Assembly (NCBI RefSeq): GCF_039595935.1
Contig: NZ_JBCNKR010000006.1
Location: forward strand, 620,001 to 684,000
Direction of reading: 5' to 3'
DNA from: Flavobacterium sp.
GTDB taxonomy: Bacteria; Bacteroidota; Bacteroidia; Flavobacteriales; Flavobacteriaceae
DNA length: 64,000 bases
The translations under genes were made by a program, and so were the position numbers. Within the stretch, counting starts at the first letter, position 1. Each line of letters begins with the position of its first letter. The notes beneath the pieces are model-generated. The model was not told the DNA's origin, searched no databases, and saw nothing but the letters and a program-made list of their open reading frames with translations. Below are positions 33,308 through 41,708 of this stretch, one piece after another.

Positions 33308-34073
33308 AAGCTTTAAGATTCAAAAGTTCCTCAATCGAAACCACTTCATAATTGTTTTGCTGTAAAAATTGCAAAAACTGTTCCAATACCAAAACAGAGT
33401 GTTCGCCGGTATCGTGCAAAAGTACAATTCCGCCCGGAGAAACACGTTTTATAATTCTATTGAAAATTAATTCCTGATTTTTTGTTCCTCCATCAAGAGA
33501 ACGAATATTCCAGCCAATTGTTTTGTGTCCGGTAATTTTTAAAGCTCTTCGAATCGAAGGCGTCGTAACTCCGTAAGGCGGACGAAAGAAGTTTATTTTT
33601 TTTGAAGTGAATTTTTCCAGCAGTTTATCAGTTTTACGAAGTTCATCCGTTATTTTATCTTCATTATAAAAATCGAAAAATTTAGAATGAGAATAAGAAT
33701 GATTTCCAACCAAATGACCTTCGGCAATAATTTGTTTTACGATTTCAGGATGCTTTTCGATATTTTTTCCAATGCAGAAAAAAGTTGCTTTGACATTATA
33801 TTTTTTCAAAAGTGCTAAAACTTCCAAAGTAAATTCACTTGGACCATCATCAAAAGTTAAAGCAATTTTTTTCTCTGTTTCGAGTGGATTATTACAATAA
33901 GCTTTTACATGATAATTAGAAGAAATTCTCGAAGAACCAACAGCATTTATCCCGATCCAGATAAAAATTATAGCAAAAAAATACCACAGATTTATTGCCA
34001 TATAAAGATTCAGAAGAAAGACTAAAAGCAATAAAAAGATAAAAAATATCGAGATGTTTTTATGCGTTATCAT
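33297..34073 (-). CDS. Polysaccharide deacetylase (NodB-like), membrane-anchored
   Basis: A 258-residue carbohydrate esterase family 4 protein. Two N-terminal hydrophobic segments (about 8-28 and 30-47) anchor it in the inner membrane. The catalytic domain has the metal and base motif LTFDDGPSEFT (Asp-75/Asp-76), the zinc histidines in GNHSYSH (125, 129), the RPPYG motif and the leucine/histidine end motif GGIVLLHD. The family removes N-acetyl groups from sugars in peptidoglycan or other glycans. Inside a pigment operon its substrate is uncertain; a sugar on the lipid anchor made by the GT2-DUF2062 protein is one idea. It overlaps the upstream ketosynthase-like gene by four bases (ATGA). Confidence 0.87.
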   Translation of the reverse strand: MITHKNISIFFIFLLLLVFLLNLYMAINLWYFFAIIFIWIGINAVGSSRISSNYHVKAYCNNPLETEKKIALTFDDGPSEFTLEVLALLKKYNVKATFFCIGKNIEKHPEIVKQIIAEGHLVGNHSYSHSKFFDFYNEDKITDELRKTDKLLEKFTSKKINFFRPPYGVTTPSIRRALKITGHKTIGWNIRSLDGGTKNQELIFNRIIKRVSPGGIVLLHDTGEHSVLVLEQFLQFLQQNNYEVVSIEELLNLKAYAD

Positions 34074-35131
34074 TTTGAAAGTAACGTAAAACTATGATTT
34101 TTTCCGTTTAATTGATTGTACAATAAAATGGTTTTATAAGCTGGTTTTGTAACCGAATTTACTTTTATAATTTCTGGAATTTCCTGTGTTTTTAAAACTT
34201 TTGAAGCCATCCAAAAAGCAAAAGCCGAAGCGGTATCGTATTCTCCGCTCAAATGTTTGTAATACAAAACAGGAGTTTTTGAAAACGAATTTTCAGCAAG
34301 ATTTTTATAATAATTTTCGAAAGAAGCATTTCCGTCAAAACCTAAAACCAAAGCGTCGATATCTGAAATTTCTAAATTATTTGATTTCAAAAAAGATTTA
34401 ATTTCAGATTCTACTTCGTTTACTTCCAGTGTGTTTACGATTGCAATATCCAGAAGTTCAGCGTATGTGTTTTCTTTTCTTTCATTTTCTAAAACAAAAA
34501 AACTGGCGCCTTCGCCATAAACCGCTCCGCTCGTTGTCGAATTTAAAACATCATATGGAGCAGAATTATCAGCTTTAATTCGGCCGTTTAATTTAAAAAG
34601 CGAAGTTGTATAATCGCCGTTTTCGTCAACGCCACCAACCAAAATTGAATTGGCTTCGTCTTCTTCAATCTGCATTTTAGCATCCAAAAGTGCCGACTCA
34701 AAAGAAACCGCACCATTTACATACGTAAAATTATAACCTTTACATTGCTGTAAAAGAGCAATTTGTGCGCCAACGGTATTATGAGTTGACTGAATAAAAG
34801 AAGTTGGCGTTAAAAATTCTTCTTTATTATCTAAAATACTTTTCAGGAATTTTTCAGAATCTTCTATGCAGCCTAAACCAGTTCCGGTAATAATGGCATC
34901 GACACTTTCAACATTAGCATCTTTCATGGCTAAAGCCGAAGCTACAATTCCGTTTTTTACGCCTTTTGCCATTCTGCGGCTTGCAGCCGGTGAAATATAA
35001 TCTTTGTATGCCGGCGAAACAATCGCCAGTACATTTTCGTTATGATTGACAACAGCTTCTTCTAAAAAAACAGTATCAAATGTTTTTTGAGTCGAAATAC
35101 AGCCTACTCCATTTATATATGTTTTTTTCAT
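34070..35131 (-). CDS. Chain-length-factor-like ketosynthase homologue lacking the active-site cysteine
   Basis: A 353-residue thiolase-fold protein. Its start ATG at 35131 overlaps the stop of the neighbouring ketosynthase as TAATG; a longer frame from 35161 is not needed. The fold landmarks are there (AITGTGLGCIEDSEKFLKSI, TPTSFIQSTHNTVGAQIALL, ILVGGVDENGDY), but the nucleophile region reads TYVNGAVSFESAL: the expected cysteine near residue 142 is replaced by valine, and the two histidine motifs have decayed (ALVLGFDGNASF, KHLSGEYDTASAF). This is the pattern of a KS-beta/chain-length factor, which dimerises with the complete ketosynthase and sets chain length. Aryl-polyene systems use such heterodimers. 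Confidence 0.87.
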   Translation of the reverse strand: MKKTYINGVGCISTQKTFDTVFLEEAVVNHNENVLAIVSPAYKDYISPAASRRMAKGVKNGIVASALAMKDANVESVDAIITGTGLGCIEDSEKFLKSILDNKEEFLTPTSFIQSTHNTVGAQIALLQQCKGYNFTYVNGAVSFESALLDAKMQIEEDEANSILVGGVDENGDYTTSLFKLNGRIKADNSAPYDVLNSTTSGAVYGEGASFFVLENERKENTYAELLDIAIVNTLEVNEVESEIKSFLKSNNLEISDIDALVLGFDGNASFENYYKNLAENSFSKTPVLYYKHLSGEYDTASAFAFWMASKVLKTQEIPEIIKVNSVTKPAYKTILLYNQLNGKNHSFTLLSK

Positions 35132-36330
35132 TAGCTTTTTGAAAATATAAGGGTTGAACAATTTCCTCCAAAACCAAAAGAATTAGATAAAACATGTTCG
35201 ATGTTTTTATTTTTTAAAGTAGTCTGCGGAGTCAAATCGAATTCTTCCATCTGCGTTTCAAAATTCAAATTGGGATAAACAACATTATTCTGAATTGCCA
35301 AAACACTGTAAACCGCTTCAATTGACGCTGCCGCCGCTAAAGTATGTCCCGTAAACGGTTTTGTAGAACTAAAATCCGGAACTTTTTCTTTTTCATAAAT
35401 GCGACGTAAAGCTCTTCCTTCAGATAAATCGTTGTTTGGAGTTGCAGTTCCGTGAACGTTGATATAATCGATTTCAGAAGGTTTTAGACCCGAAACTTCA
35501 AACGCTTTTTTCATTGCCAAATAAGCGCCGTCTCCATTTTCTGAAGAAGCTGTTTGGTGGTAAGCGTCATTTGCATTTCCGTAACCCGAAACTCTTGCCA
35601 ATACTTTTTTATTTTGCTTTTCGACGATTTCATCCGATTCTAAAACTAAAAAAGCAGCAGCTTCTCCAAGATTTAAACCTTTTCTGTTATTGTCGAAAGG
35701 TTTGTTGTAATCGTCAGATAAAATCATCAAAGTCTTAAATCCGTTGATCGTGAATTTTGACAAAGCATCTGCTCCGCCTACAATTACGCGATCCAATTTT
35801 CCAGTTTTAATTAATCTTGCACCAAGCATAATCGAATTTGCTGCAGAGGAACAAGCTGTACTTATAGTCGAAACCATTCCTTTCAAGCCTAATTCTTCTG
35901 CAATTTTATCCGCAACATCGCCGCCGTCGTGGCAAGTGATATATTTTACCAATTCCGGTTTTTCGAAATAATCGTAATAATGTTTCTCTGTCATGTCCAT
36001 TCCGCCCACACTTGTAGCCGAAACAAGTCCGGTTCTAAATTCATTTATATTGGTAATGCCGGCATTTTCAACAGCTTGTTTGGCTGCCAAAGTACCAATC
36101 ATAGCGGTTCTCGAAAAATTATTATCGTCGTTTAATTTCAGTTCGCTGATAAGATCATCGTTGGTTTTTTTGATTTCACCCACTTTGATAACATCTGCAT
36201 GAACCGTAGAAATATTGGAGATATGAGAAATCCCGATTTTATTTTCGATTAACGAATGAAAATTTTCCTCAACTGAATTCCCGATCGCGGAGATAATTCC
36301 CATTCCCGTTATTGCAACACCTTTTGTCAT
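35131..36330 (-). CDS. Beta-ketoacyl-ACP synthase, FabF type
   Basis: A 399-residue condensing enzyme that adds two carbons from malonyl-ACP to a growing chain. The catalytic triad is complete: Cys-160 in STISTACSSAANS, His-293 in NVHGTATPNND and His-329 in KPFTGHTLAAAAS. Opens with GVAITGMGIISAIGNSVEEN. It is coupled by a one-base overlap to the cysteine-less partner downstream, so the two probably form the KS/chain-length-factor pair of the polyene synthase. It lies about 140 bases after a carrier-protein gene, with a palindromic repeat cluster between. Confidence 0.93.
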   Translation of the reverse strand: MTKGVAITGMGIISAIGNSVEENFHSLIENKIGISHISNISTVHADVIKVGEIKKTNDDLISELKLNDDNNFSRTAMIGTLAAKQAVENAGITNINEFRTGLVSATSVGGMDMTEKHYYDYFEKPELVKYITCHDGGDVADKIAEELGLKGMVSTISTACSSAANSIMLGARLIKTGKLDRVIVGGADALSKFTINGFKTLMILSDDYNKPFDNNRKGLNLGEAAAFLVLESDEIVEKQNKKVLARVSGYGNANDAYHQTASSENGDGAYLAMKKAFEVSGLKPSEIDYINVHGTATPNNDLSEGRALRRIYEKEKVPDFSSTKPFTGHTLAAAASIEAVYSVLAIQNNVVYPNLNFETQMEEFDLTPQTTLKNKNIEHVLSNSFGFGGNCSTLIFSKS

Positions 36331-36363
36331 TTTAGATTTTAGAGTTTTGATTTTAGATTCTAG

Positions 36364-36396
36364 AACTTTGTCAAAGTTTTAAACTTTGACAAAGTT
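36364..36396. repeat. Palindromic repeat (CTTTGTCAAAG family), copy 2
   Basis: Perfect 16-bp arms AACTTTGTCAAAGTTT and complement around one T; the central 29 bases are identical to copy 1 at 19255-19283. It lies between carrier-protein and ketosynthase genes of the pigment operon. Confidence 0.85.
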
Positions 36397-36412
36397 GACG
36401 GATTTTAAAACA

Positions 36413-36452
36413 TTTTAGATTTTAGATTTCCTATTGGAATCTAAAATCTAAA
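36413..36452. repeat. Palindrome built of TAGATTTTAGATT words
   Basis: Left arm TTTAGATTTTAGATTTCC (36414-36431), loop TATT, right arm GGAATCTAAAATCTAAA (36436-36452), one base bulged. Further TTTAGATT words at 36331-36361 and 36453-36470 make the whole spacer between two genes repeat-derived. Confidence 0.75.
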
Positions 36453-36468
36453 GTCTAAAATCTGAAAT

Positions 36469-36726
36469 CTATTTCGTTCTGTTAGCGCTAATGTAAGCCG
36501 CCATAGTCTCGATAGACTGGAAAATTGTTTTTCCTTCTTTCGGATCTACTAATTTAATTCCGTAATCTTTATCTAAAATCACGATCAATTCAAGCGCATC
36601 AATCGAGTCTAAACCTAAACCATCTCCAAACAAAGGATCGTTATCAGCAATGTCTTCAACTGCGATATCTTCAAGATTTAGAGTCGTGATAATTTTGTTT
36701 TTCAATTCTTCTTTTAATGCTTCCAT
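36469..36726 (-). CDS. Acyl carrier protein A
   Basis: An 85-residue carrier protein. The phosphopantetheine attachment serine is in GLGLDSIDALELIV, preceded by the acidic helix-loop NDPLFGDG and followed by LDKDYGIKLVDP, as in type II ACPs. It carries the growing polyene or resorcinol intermediates. It lies two bases after the short ketosynthase-like gene. A second carrier is encoded at 47177; two carriers fit a pathway with two separate chains, aryl-polyene and dialkylresorcinol (inference). Confidence 0.92.
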   Translation of the reverse strand: MEALKEELKNKIITTLNLEDIAVEDIADNDPLFGDGLGLDSIDALELIVILDKDYGIKLVDPKEGKTIFQSIETMAAYISANRTK

Positions 36727-36728
36727 GA

Positions 36729-37346
36729 TTATTTATTATATAATGTATTGATAGTTTCGTTTGTATATTTTGTGCTTTCTTCCTTGCTTATTGTGCAGAG
36801 AAACGCTTTATAATTGTCGTTAAAAAATTCTACCCAGCCGCACAAAACCATATCTGCTTTATTCGTATTCAACAGAATATCTGAATAATTCGACATAAAT
36901 TCCGTGTTAAAGGTGTCAAATATAAAGAAAGAATTTTCACTTTTAAGCTGATGACGGATACTTATTTCGCCCAAACAAATATTTGGCAGCGTATAAACGA
37001 AAACCGCCGGACTCGGAAAATAGTTTTCTTTGTCTGAAATAGATTCCTGATATTTTACATCGGTATCTAAACTTGACGATTTATTCGCCAAAACCAAAGC
37101 TATATTATGTTCTTTTTCTTCCGAAGTTATCGGACTCAAAAGCAATTCTGATCCTAAAAAAGCCAGTTTACTCAAAGCGTCCATTTTGAAAAACTTTGGA
37201 TATTGCATTTCAAAATTACGATACGCTTGTTTCGAGAAATCAGCAAAATCGGTTGGTTCAATTTTGAATACAGAAGTTCCGTTCAAAACAATTTCGTTGT
37301 TTTGGATAGCGATATAGGATTGTATGTTGGTTTTATTTTGAGTCAT
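36729..37346 (-). CDS. Short ketosynthase-N-terminal-like protein
   Basis: A 205-residue protein. The central part has the look of the first half of a ketosynthase: KLAFLGSELLLSP, then NIALVLANKSSSLDTD, ENYFPSPAVFVYTLPN and LGEISIRHQLKSENSFFI, equivalent to the stretch leading to the nucleophile, and ADMVLCGWVEF, equivalent to the strand after it. The active-site cysteine and both histidines are absent, and the second half of the fold is missing. Such short proteins recur in flexirubin/aryl-polyene clusters next to a carrier protein. It is probably a structural partner rather than an enzyme. It is intact, with no sign of being the remnant of a longer gene. Confidence 0.75.
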   Translation of the reverse strand: MTQNKTNIQSYIAIQNNEIVLNGTSVFKIEPTDFADFSKQAYRNFEMQYPKFFKMDALSKLAFLGSELLLSPITSEEKEHNIALVLANKSSSLDTDVKYQESISDKENYFPSPAVFVYTLPNICLGEISIRHQLKSENSFFIFDTFNTEFMSNYSDILLNTNKADMVLCGWVEFFNDNYKAFLCTISKEESTKYTNETINTLYNK

Positions 37347-37357
37347 TATTTTAATTT

Positions 37358-37442
37358 AACACTAATTCCACAAATTGGCACAGATTGTTTTGGGTTTAAA
37401 AATTACACTAATTAATCCGTGTGAATTAGTGTAATTAGTGTT
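37358..37442. repeat. Dispersed inverted repeat (CACGAATTACAC family), diverged copy
   Basis: Imperfect 29-base arms starting AACACTAATTCCACAAATTG (37358-37386) and ending GAATTAGTGTAATTAGTGTT (right arm 37414-37442). Same family as the elements at 46174, 48794 and 55279. It fills the gap between two pigment genes. Confidence 0.75.
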
Positions 37443-38582
37443 TTATCTTATCTTTTCAAAAACAACCGCCGTATTACAACCTCCAAATCCCGAAGCTGTT
37501 TTCAAAAAATATTCAATCTTTTTTTCTTCATTTTTCTCAATAACATTTACAGCTTCACTAACTCCAATTTCATCAAAACCCTTTGATTCAAAAAGTGTAT
37601 TTTGGTTAGCAGATTCGATCGCAATTACCGTTTCTAATAATCCCGAAGCGCCTAATGTATGACCATAAAAACCTTTTAAACTATTTACGGGAACATTTTG
37701 TAAACCTAAACGATTTAAAGCAATGGCTTCCATTTCGTCATTATAAGGTGTTGCGGTTCCGTGTGCTGAAATATAATCTAATTTGTTGGCTTCGATTTGA
37801 GCTTCTTTCAAAGCATTTTGAATACTTCTGAACAAACCTTCACCTGTTCTTGACGGACCCGAAATATGATTCGCATCGTTTATTGAACTGTCGCCAATTA
37901 CTTTTATTTTAGCGTTTTTGGCTTCCGCAGAAACTAAAAGGGCTGCCGTAGCTTCGCCTAAACTTACTCCGGTTCTGTTTTTAGAATACGGTTTACAAGG
38001 CAAATCACTCATCGCCTGAAATGCATTAAAACCAGACAAAACAAATTCTGAAACTTCGTCGCCTGCAACAACAAAAATATTGTCGTAAAGTTCAGACTGA
38101 ATCATTCTTTTAGCAATTGAAACCGCTAAAATTCCCGAAACACAAGCATTTGAAACGACAATTGGCTGTGTTTTGAATCCGAAAAAATCGGAAATGTTTT
38201 TAGCTAAAACATCTAAATGTGCGTTGTTGAAACTTTCGTCAGAATCATTTGCTAAAGCAGTTACATTTCCTTTTGTGGTAGAAAGTATAAAGACCGTTTT
38301 TGAATTTAATTCAACTCCAGAATTTTTGATAATCGGCTCTAAAGCCAAAATCATCATTTTTTCTAAACGGGAATATTTTGTCTCAGTGCTGATTTTTGAA
38401 AAAGCGCTGTTTATTTTTTCATCAGAAATAATCGAAGCATAAAATGAATTTGGCATCAAAGAAACATCGTTATGAAGCTGAATTCCAGAATCGCCATTAA
38501 GAATGGCGCTAATATTGGATTCAACATCAAAACCTAAAGGGGTGATGCAATTTGTTTCTGTGATGTATATTTCTCTTAACAT
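37443..38582 (-). CDS. Beta-ketoacyl-ACP synthase, second complete copy
   Basis: A 379-residue condensing enzyme with complete catalytic residues: Cys-147 in VVSNACVSGILA, His-274 in SAHGTATPYND and His-308 in KGFYGHTLGASG. N-terminus MLREIYITETNCITPLGFDV lacks the usual glycine-rich opening but the C-terminal glycine strand TASGFGGCNTAVVFEK is normal. It is one of three complete ketosynthases in the cluster. It stands slightly apart from its neighbours: repeat elements lie on both sides, and an unrelated small membrane protein gene follows. Its chain specificity cannot be read off. Confidence 0.9.
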   Translation of the reverse strand: MLREIYITETNCITPLGFDVESNISAILNGDSGIQLHNDVSLMPNSFYASIISDEKINSAFSKISTETKYSRLEKMMILALEPIIKNSGVELNSKTVFILSTTKGNVTALANDSDESFNNAHLDVLAKNISDFFGFKTQPIVVSNACVSGILAVSIAKRMIQSELYDNIFVVAGDEVSEFVLSGFNAFQAMSDLPCKPYSKNRTGVSLGEATAALLVSAEAKNAKIKVIGDSSINDANHISGPSRTGEGLFRSIQNALKEAQIEANKLDYISAHGTATPYNDEMEAIALNRLGLQNVPVNSLKGFYGHTLGASGLLETVIAIESANQNTLFESKGFDEIGVSEAVNVIEKNEEKKIEYFLKTASGFGGCNTAVVFEKIR

Positions 38583-38601
38583 TTTATGATTCTCAGTTTC
38601 T

Positions 38602-38627
38602 CCTGCAAGGTTTTCAAAACTTGTAGG
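38602..38627. repeat. Short palindrome CCTGCAAGGTTTT/AAAACTTGTAGG
   Basis: A 26-base hairpin in the 119-base gap between the ketosynthase and the small membrane protein gene. The arms differ at two positions (G/T wobble-compatible in RNA). Confidence 0.65.
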
Positions 38628-38701
38628 TATATTTTATTTTAAGCTTTATATGAAAAAAGGTTTCACCTAGATTTTACAGACTTAGGCAGATTTAATTACT
38701 C

Positions 38702-39202
38702 TTATTGTCTAACTTCCATTCTGTCTTTATAGTTTAGAAAATTAGAAAACTCCCGAACTACTGCTATTATTTCTTCAGATGGATAATCTAGGTCATCCAA
38801 ATTTATTGTTTTTGTTTTTGAATCGTTTCTGTGAATAACTAAAATTGTCGTTTTTCTTCCTCTTTTTTCTTTTTGGGTACTTAATTCAACAAACTTAATC
38901 TGATTCCAATCCCAAAATTTTAAAGGAGAAAATGGTAAGATTGATTTTCGCATCCAGATTCCTTTATTATTAAAATTTAGTATCGGATCATCGTCAAAAA
39001 GATTAATCCAACTTAAAAAAGCAATAAAAATGGATATAAAGAAGATGATATTGTACAAAATATTTGAATTAAATTTCTTCCAATGAAGAAGTTCATTTGG
39101 AAAACTACAAAAAATAAAAAATGGAATAGCGGTAAAAATTACTATTGCAAAAATTGAATTTAATAAAGATCCTTTTACTGTTACTTCTTTTTTAGTATTC
39201 AA
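38702..39202 (-). CDS. Small membrane protein with a PH-like cytoplasmic domain
   Basis: A 166-residue protein. Two hydrophobic segments (about 13-34, LLNSIFAIVIFTAIPFFIFC; about 47-66, ILYNIIFFISIFIAFLSWIN) are followed by a beta-rich domain with NKGIWMRKSILPFSPLKFWD and WNQIKFVELSTQKEKRGRKT, resembling the STM3941/YdbT type of bacterial pleckstrin-like proteins. No link to pigment synthesis is apparent. Repeat-derived sequence flanks it on both sides (palindrome at 38602; GTGAATTCGTGGCT at 39222-39243), so it may be a later insertion into the cluster. Confidence 0.72.
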   Translation of the reverse strand: MNTKKEVTVKGSLLNSIFAIVIFTAIPFFIFCSFPNELLHWKKFNSNILYNIIFFISIFIAFLSWINLFDDDPILNFNNKGIWMRKSILPFSPLKFWDWNQIKFVELSTQKEKRGRKTTILVIHRNDSKTKTINLDDLDYPSEEIIAVVREFSNFLNYKDRMEVRQ

Positions 39203-39251
39203 ATTATCTAAAATTTTATGAATATTAATTCGTGAATTCGTGGCTAAAACT

Positions 39252-39701
39252 TTATTTCAACAACCCAACTTTCTTTTTCCATTCTTCATAAAAAGGCGGA
39301 TTGGTCAGCATTAAATTTCCTTCTTTATCTAAAAAAACCTGAACGGTTTCTCCTGTGCATGCAATTTCGCCTTTATTATCGATAATTTTAAAACGATAAA
39401 TCATTTTGGCAGCGGGCGTATCAACAACAGTTGTTTCAATTGTTACAACATCGCCATAACGCAAAGACAATTTATGTTCGCAGGTTGATTTTACAATTGG
39501 CGTTGTGTAACCGGTTTTGGCAATGTCCAAATACGTAAGTCCGTGCTGACGGCCAAACGCTTCGCGTCCATCTTCAAAATAGGTAATATAGTTTCCGTGC
39601 CAAACAATTCCAAGCGGATCAGTTTCGTTAAAACGAATTCTGATTTCGTGGGTAACGGTTAAATCTGTGGCTTCGTTAAACTGCTCTTTTCTTTTTATCA
39701 T
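39252..39701 (-). CDS. Acyl-CoA/ACP thioesterase, YbgC/4HBT type
   Basis: A 149-residue hot-dog thioesterase. The signature ETDPLGIVWHGNYITYFEDG contains the catalytic aspartate and is followed by the helix REAFGRQHGLTYLD. Members of the 4-hydroxybenzoyl-CoA thioesterase group release acyl groups from CoA or ACP. In aryl-polyene clusters a thioesterase of this kind is a regular component, probably for editing or release of chains. The start lies 26 bases inside the end of the ABC permease gene, so the two are co-translated. Confidence 0.85.
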   Translation of the reverse strand: MIKRKEQFNEATDLTVTHEIRIRFNETDPLGIVWHGNYITYFEDGREAFGRQHGLTYLDIAKTGYTTPIVKSTCEHKLSLRYGDVVTIETTVVDTPAAKMIYRFKIIDNKGEIACTGETVQVFLDKEGNLMLTNPPFYEEWKKKVGLLK

Positions 39702-40959
39702 AAAATAATGCGATGGCTGTGGTAAGAATAAAAAACAAAAATAATAAACTTATTTTTGGGATGATTTCCAGAAAAGAAACGTTTCTTAAAAGAACGTCGT
39801 AGAAAGCATCTAATCCCCAGTTCATTGGAGACGATTTAGCAATAATCTGCATGATTTTCGGCATGGCAAAAACCGGAACCCAGATTCCGCCAATTGCTGC
39901 TAAAATAATAACACTCGTTGCGCCAAACGGAGCCGATTGTTCCTGAGTACTTGCAATTGTTCCTAATAAAATTCCGAATCCGATTGCTGCAAAACCTGAA
40001 AATAAGGCAACGATGCTCATTAAGGCTAAATGTCCTTCGATATTTAGAGAAGGTAATCCGATAGATGGAAATAGAAAAACGGCAACGGCAACCATCATAT
40101 AAAACTGAATCATACAAATGACAGAATAAGTGATCGTTTTGCCAATAATCACAACTAAACTAGAAACAGGATTGGTTCTTAATCGAACGAAAGTTCCTTG
40201 TGATTTTTCTTTTACAATATTAATTGATAACGGAATTACAATAAAAAATATCGCAAAAAGTGTCCACGCCGGAACGTTATGCTGCACCGAATTTGGACGA
40301 ACTTCTTTATTATTGATTTTTGGAATAATCTCTTTAAAAGAAATGAAACTCTTTTGCTCAAAATTTGCATTTCCTTCTCCTAATTGTTTTTCGAAAGTAG
40401 TGTAAATCGATTTGGTTTCGATCTGCGAAATCATTTTGTCGATTGAACTCATGACCGCATTTTTAAAACTCATCTGAACCGCCGGATCAAAATACAGTTT
40501 TACTTCTTTTTCTTTAATTATTCGTTTCGGTTCACTTGCTGCCGTACTATCAGTCATGCCTAAACTGCTGACAATTTTTTCGACATTTTGATCTACTTTC
40601 GCCTGCAAATCAGAACTTAAATTTTTCGGAATTATAATGGCCAATTGAAATTTTCCTTTGTAAACATTTTCTCTGGCAACATCTTCGGTAATTGTTTTAT
40701 TATCGATTTGCGTTACAACGCTAAACAAATTACTTTTTTCTAAATTCTCAAAAACGGTTTTCGAAACAGAACCTTTGTCGTTGTCCACCAATAAAATCGG
40801 AATTTTAGAATCGCTGACAGTTTTAAAAGTGCTGTCCTGAATTAACGTAACTGTGATGACTAAAACCAAAGGCATTATAAATAGAATTATCAATCCGCCT
40901 AAATCGCGTTTAAGCAGTAAAAATTCTTTTACGATTGACATCCAAATTTTATATAGCAT
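39676..40959 (-). CDS. ABC-2-type exporter permease
   Basis: A 427-residue inner-membrane protein of the ABC-2 (YhgE/DrrB-like) type. One N-terminal helix (LGGLIILFIMPLVLVITVTL, about 21-40), a periplasmic domain of about 190 residues, and five or six C-terminal helices starting at about 228 (WTLFAIFFIVIPLSINIVKE) with the conserved QEQSAPFG-x-T segment near 340. The partner ATPase is encoded just upstream, overlapping by 11 bases. Exporters of this class move lipids, polysaccharides or drugs outward; here pigment or a precursor is the plausible cargo (inference). Confidence 0.9.
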   Translation of the reverse strand: MLYKIWMSIVKEFLLLKRDLGGLIILFIMPLVLVITVTLIQDSTFKTVSDSKIPILLVDNDKGSVSKTVFENLEKSNLFSVVTQIDNKTITEDVARENVYKGKFQLAIIIPKNLSSDLQAKVDQNVEKIVSSLGMTDSTAASEPKRIIKEKEVKLYFDPAVQMSFKNAVMSSIDKMISQIETKSIYTTFEKQLGEGNANFEQKSFISFKEIIPKINNKEVRPNSVQHNVPAWTLFAIFFIVIPLSINIVKEKSQGTFVRLRTNPVSSLVVIIGKTITYSVICMIQFYMMVAVAVFLFPSIGLPSLNIEGHLALMSIVALFSGFAAIGFGILLGTIASTQEQSAPFGATSVIILAAIGGIWVPVFAMPKIMQIIAKSSPMNWGLDAFYDVLLRNVSFLEIIPKISLLFLFFILTTAIALFYDKKKRAV

Positions 40960-41701
40960 CTCTCAAGTCTTTACCGGTTAATGAAATAAAAACGTCTTCG
41001 AGATTGCGGGCATCTTCAACAGAATTAATTAAGGTTGAAGGTGTTCCTTTCGTATAAATCTGACCTCTGTCGATGATCGCAATTGTGCTGCAAAAATCCT
41101 CGGCTTCAGCCAAATGATGAGAAGTATAAATGATGGATGTTCCGTTTTGGTTCAACACTTTTAGATACTCTATAATAGCATTTTTAGACTGAACATCAAC
41201 ACCAACGGTTGGTTCGTCTAAAAATAAAACTTTTGGGTTATGCAGAATTCCGGCAATTAAATTGACACGGCGTTTCATTCCGCCGGAGAAAGTTCCAACA
41301 GCTTTGTCAGCAAATTTTAAGAGTCCTAAAAGATCTAAAGTTTCGATTACTTTATCTTTTAAGTCTGAACCTTTTAAACCGTACATACTTCCAAAATAAT
41401 GCAGGTTTTCTCTTGCCGTAAGAGTTGGATATAAGGCATATTCCTGAGGAACAACTCCTATGATTTTTTTAATTTTTGAAGAATGATGCTGATAGTCTAA
41501 ACCATCAATTGTAAAATGTCCTGAAGTTGGTTTTACCAATCCGCAGAGCATTGAAATTAAAGTTGTTTTTCCGGCACCGTTTGGTCCTAATAAACCAAAA
41601 ATTTCTCCTTCATTGATATCCAGCGAAACATTGTTCAAAGAATATTGATCTGCTTCTTTGTACTTTTTCGAAAGGGATTCTATTTTAATTATAGACTGCA
41701 A
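40949..41701 (-). CDS. ABC exporter ATP-binding protein
   Basis: A 250-residue ATPase. Walker A GPNGAGKTT at 39-47, signature FSGGMKRRVNL near 140, Walker B VLFLDEPTVGVD near 160 and switch histidine YTSHH are all intact. It is of the ABC-2/DrrA type rather than the importer type. It overlaps the permease gene by 11 bases and starts 7 bases after the stop of the BtrH-like gene, placing an acyl transfer step and an export step in one translational unit. Confidence 0.93.
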   Translation of the reverse strand: MQSIIKIESLSKKYKEADQYSLNNVSLDINEGEIFGLLGPNGAGKTTLISMLCGLVKPTSGHFTIDGLDYQHHSSKIKKIIGVVPQEYALYPTLTARENLHYFGSMYGLKGSDLKDKVIETLDLLGLLKFADKAVGTFSGGMKRRVNLIAGILHNPKVLFLDEPTVGVDVQSKNAIIEYLKVLNQNGTSIIYTSHHLAEAEDFCSTIAIIDRGQIYTKGTPSTLINSVEDARNLEDVFISLTGKDLRDAI

Positions 41702-41708
41702 AATATAT

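Noticed and set aside
36729..37346. Short ketosynthase-like gene as a broken pseudogene
   Set aside because: The frame is clean with normal start and stop and tight spacing to the carrier gene; no continuation of a ketosynthase is found in neighbouring frames.
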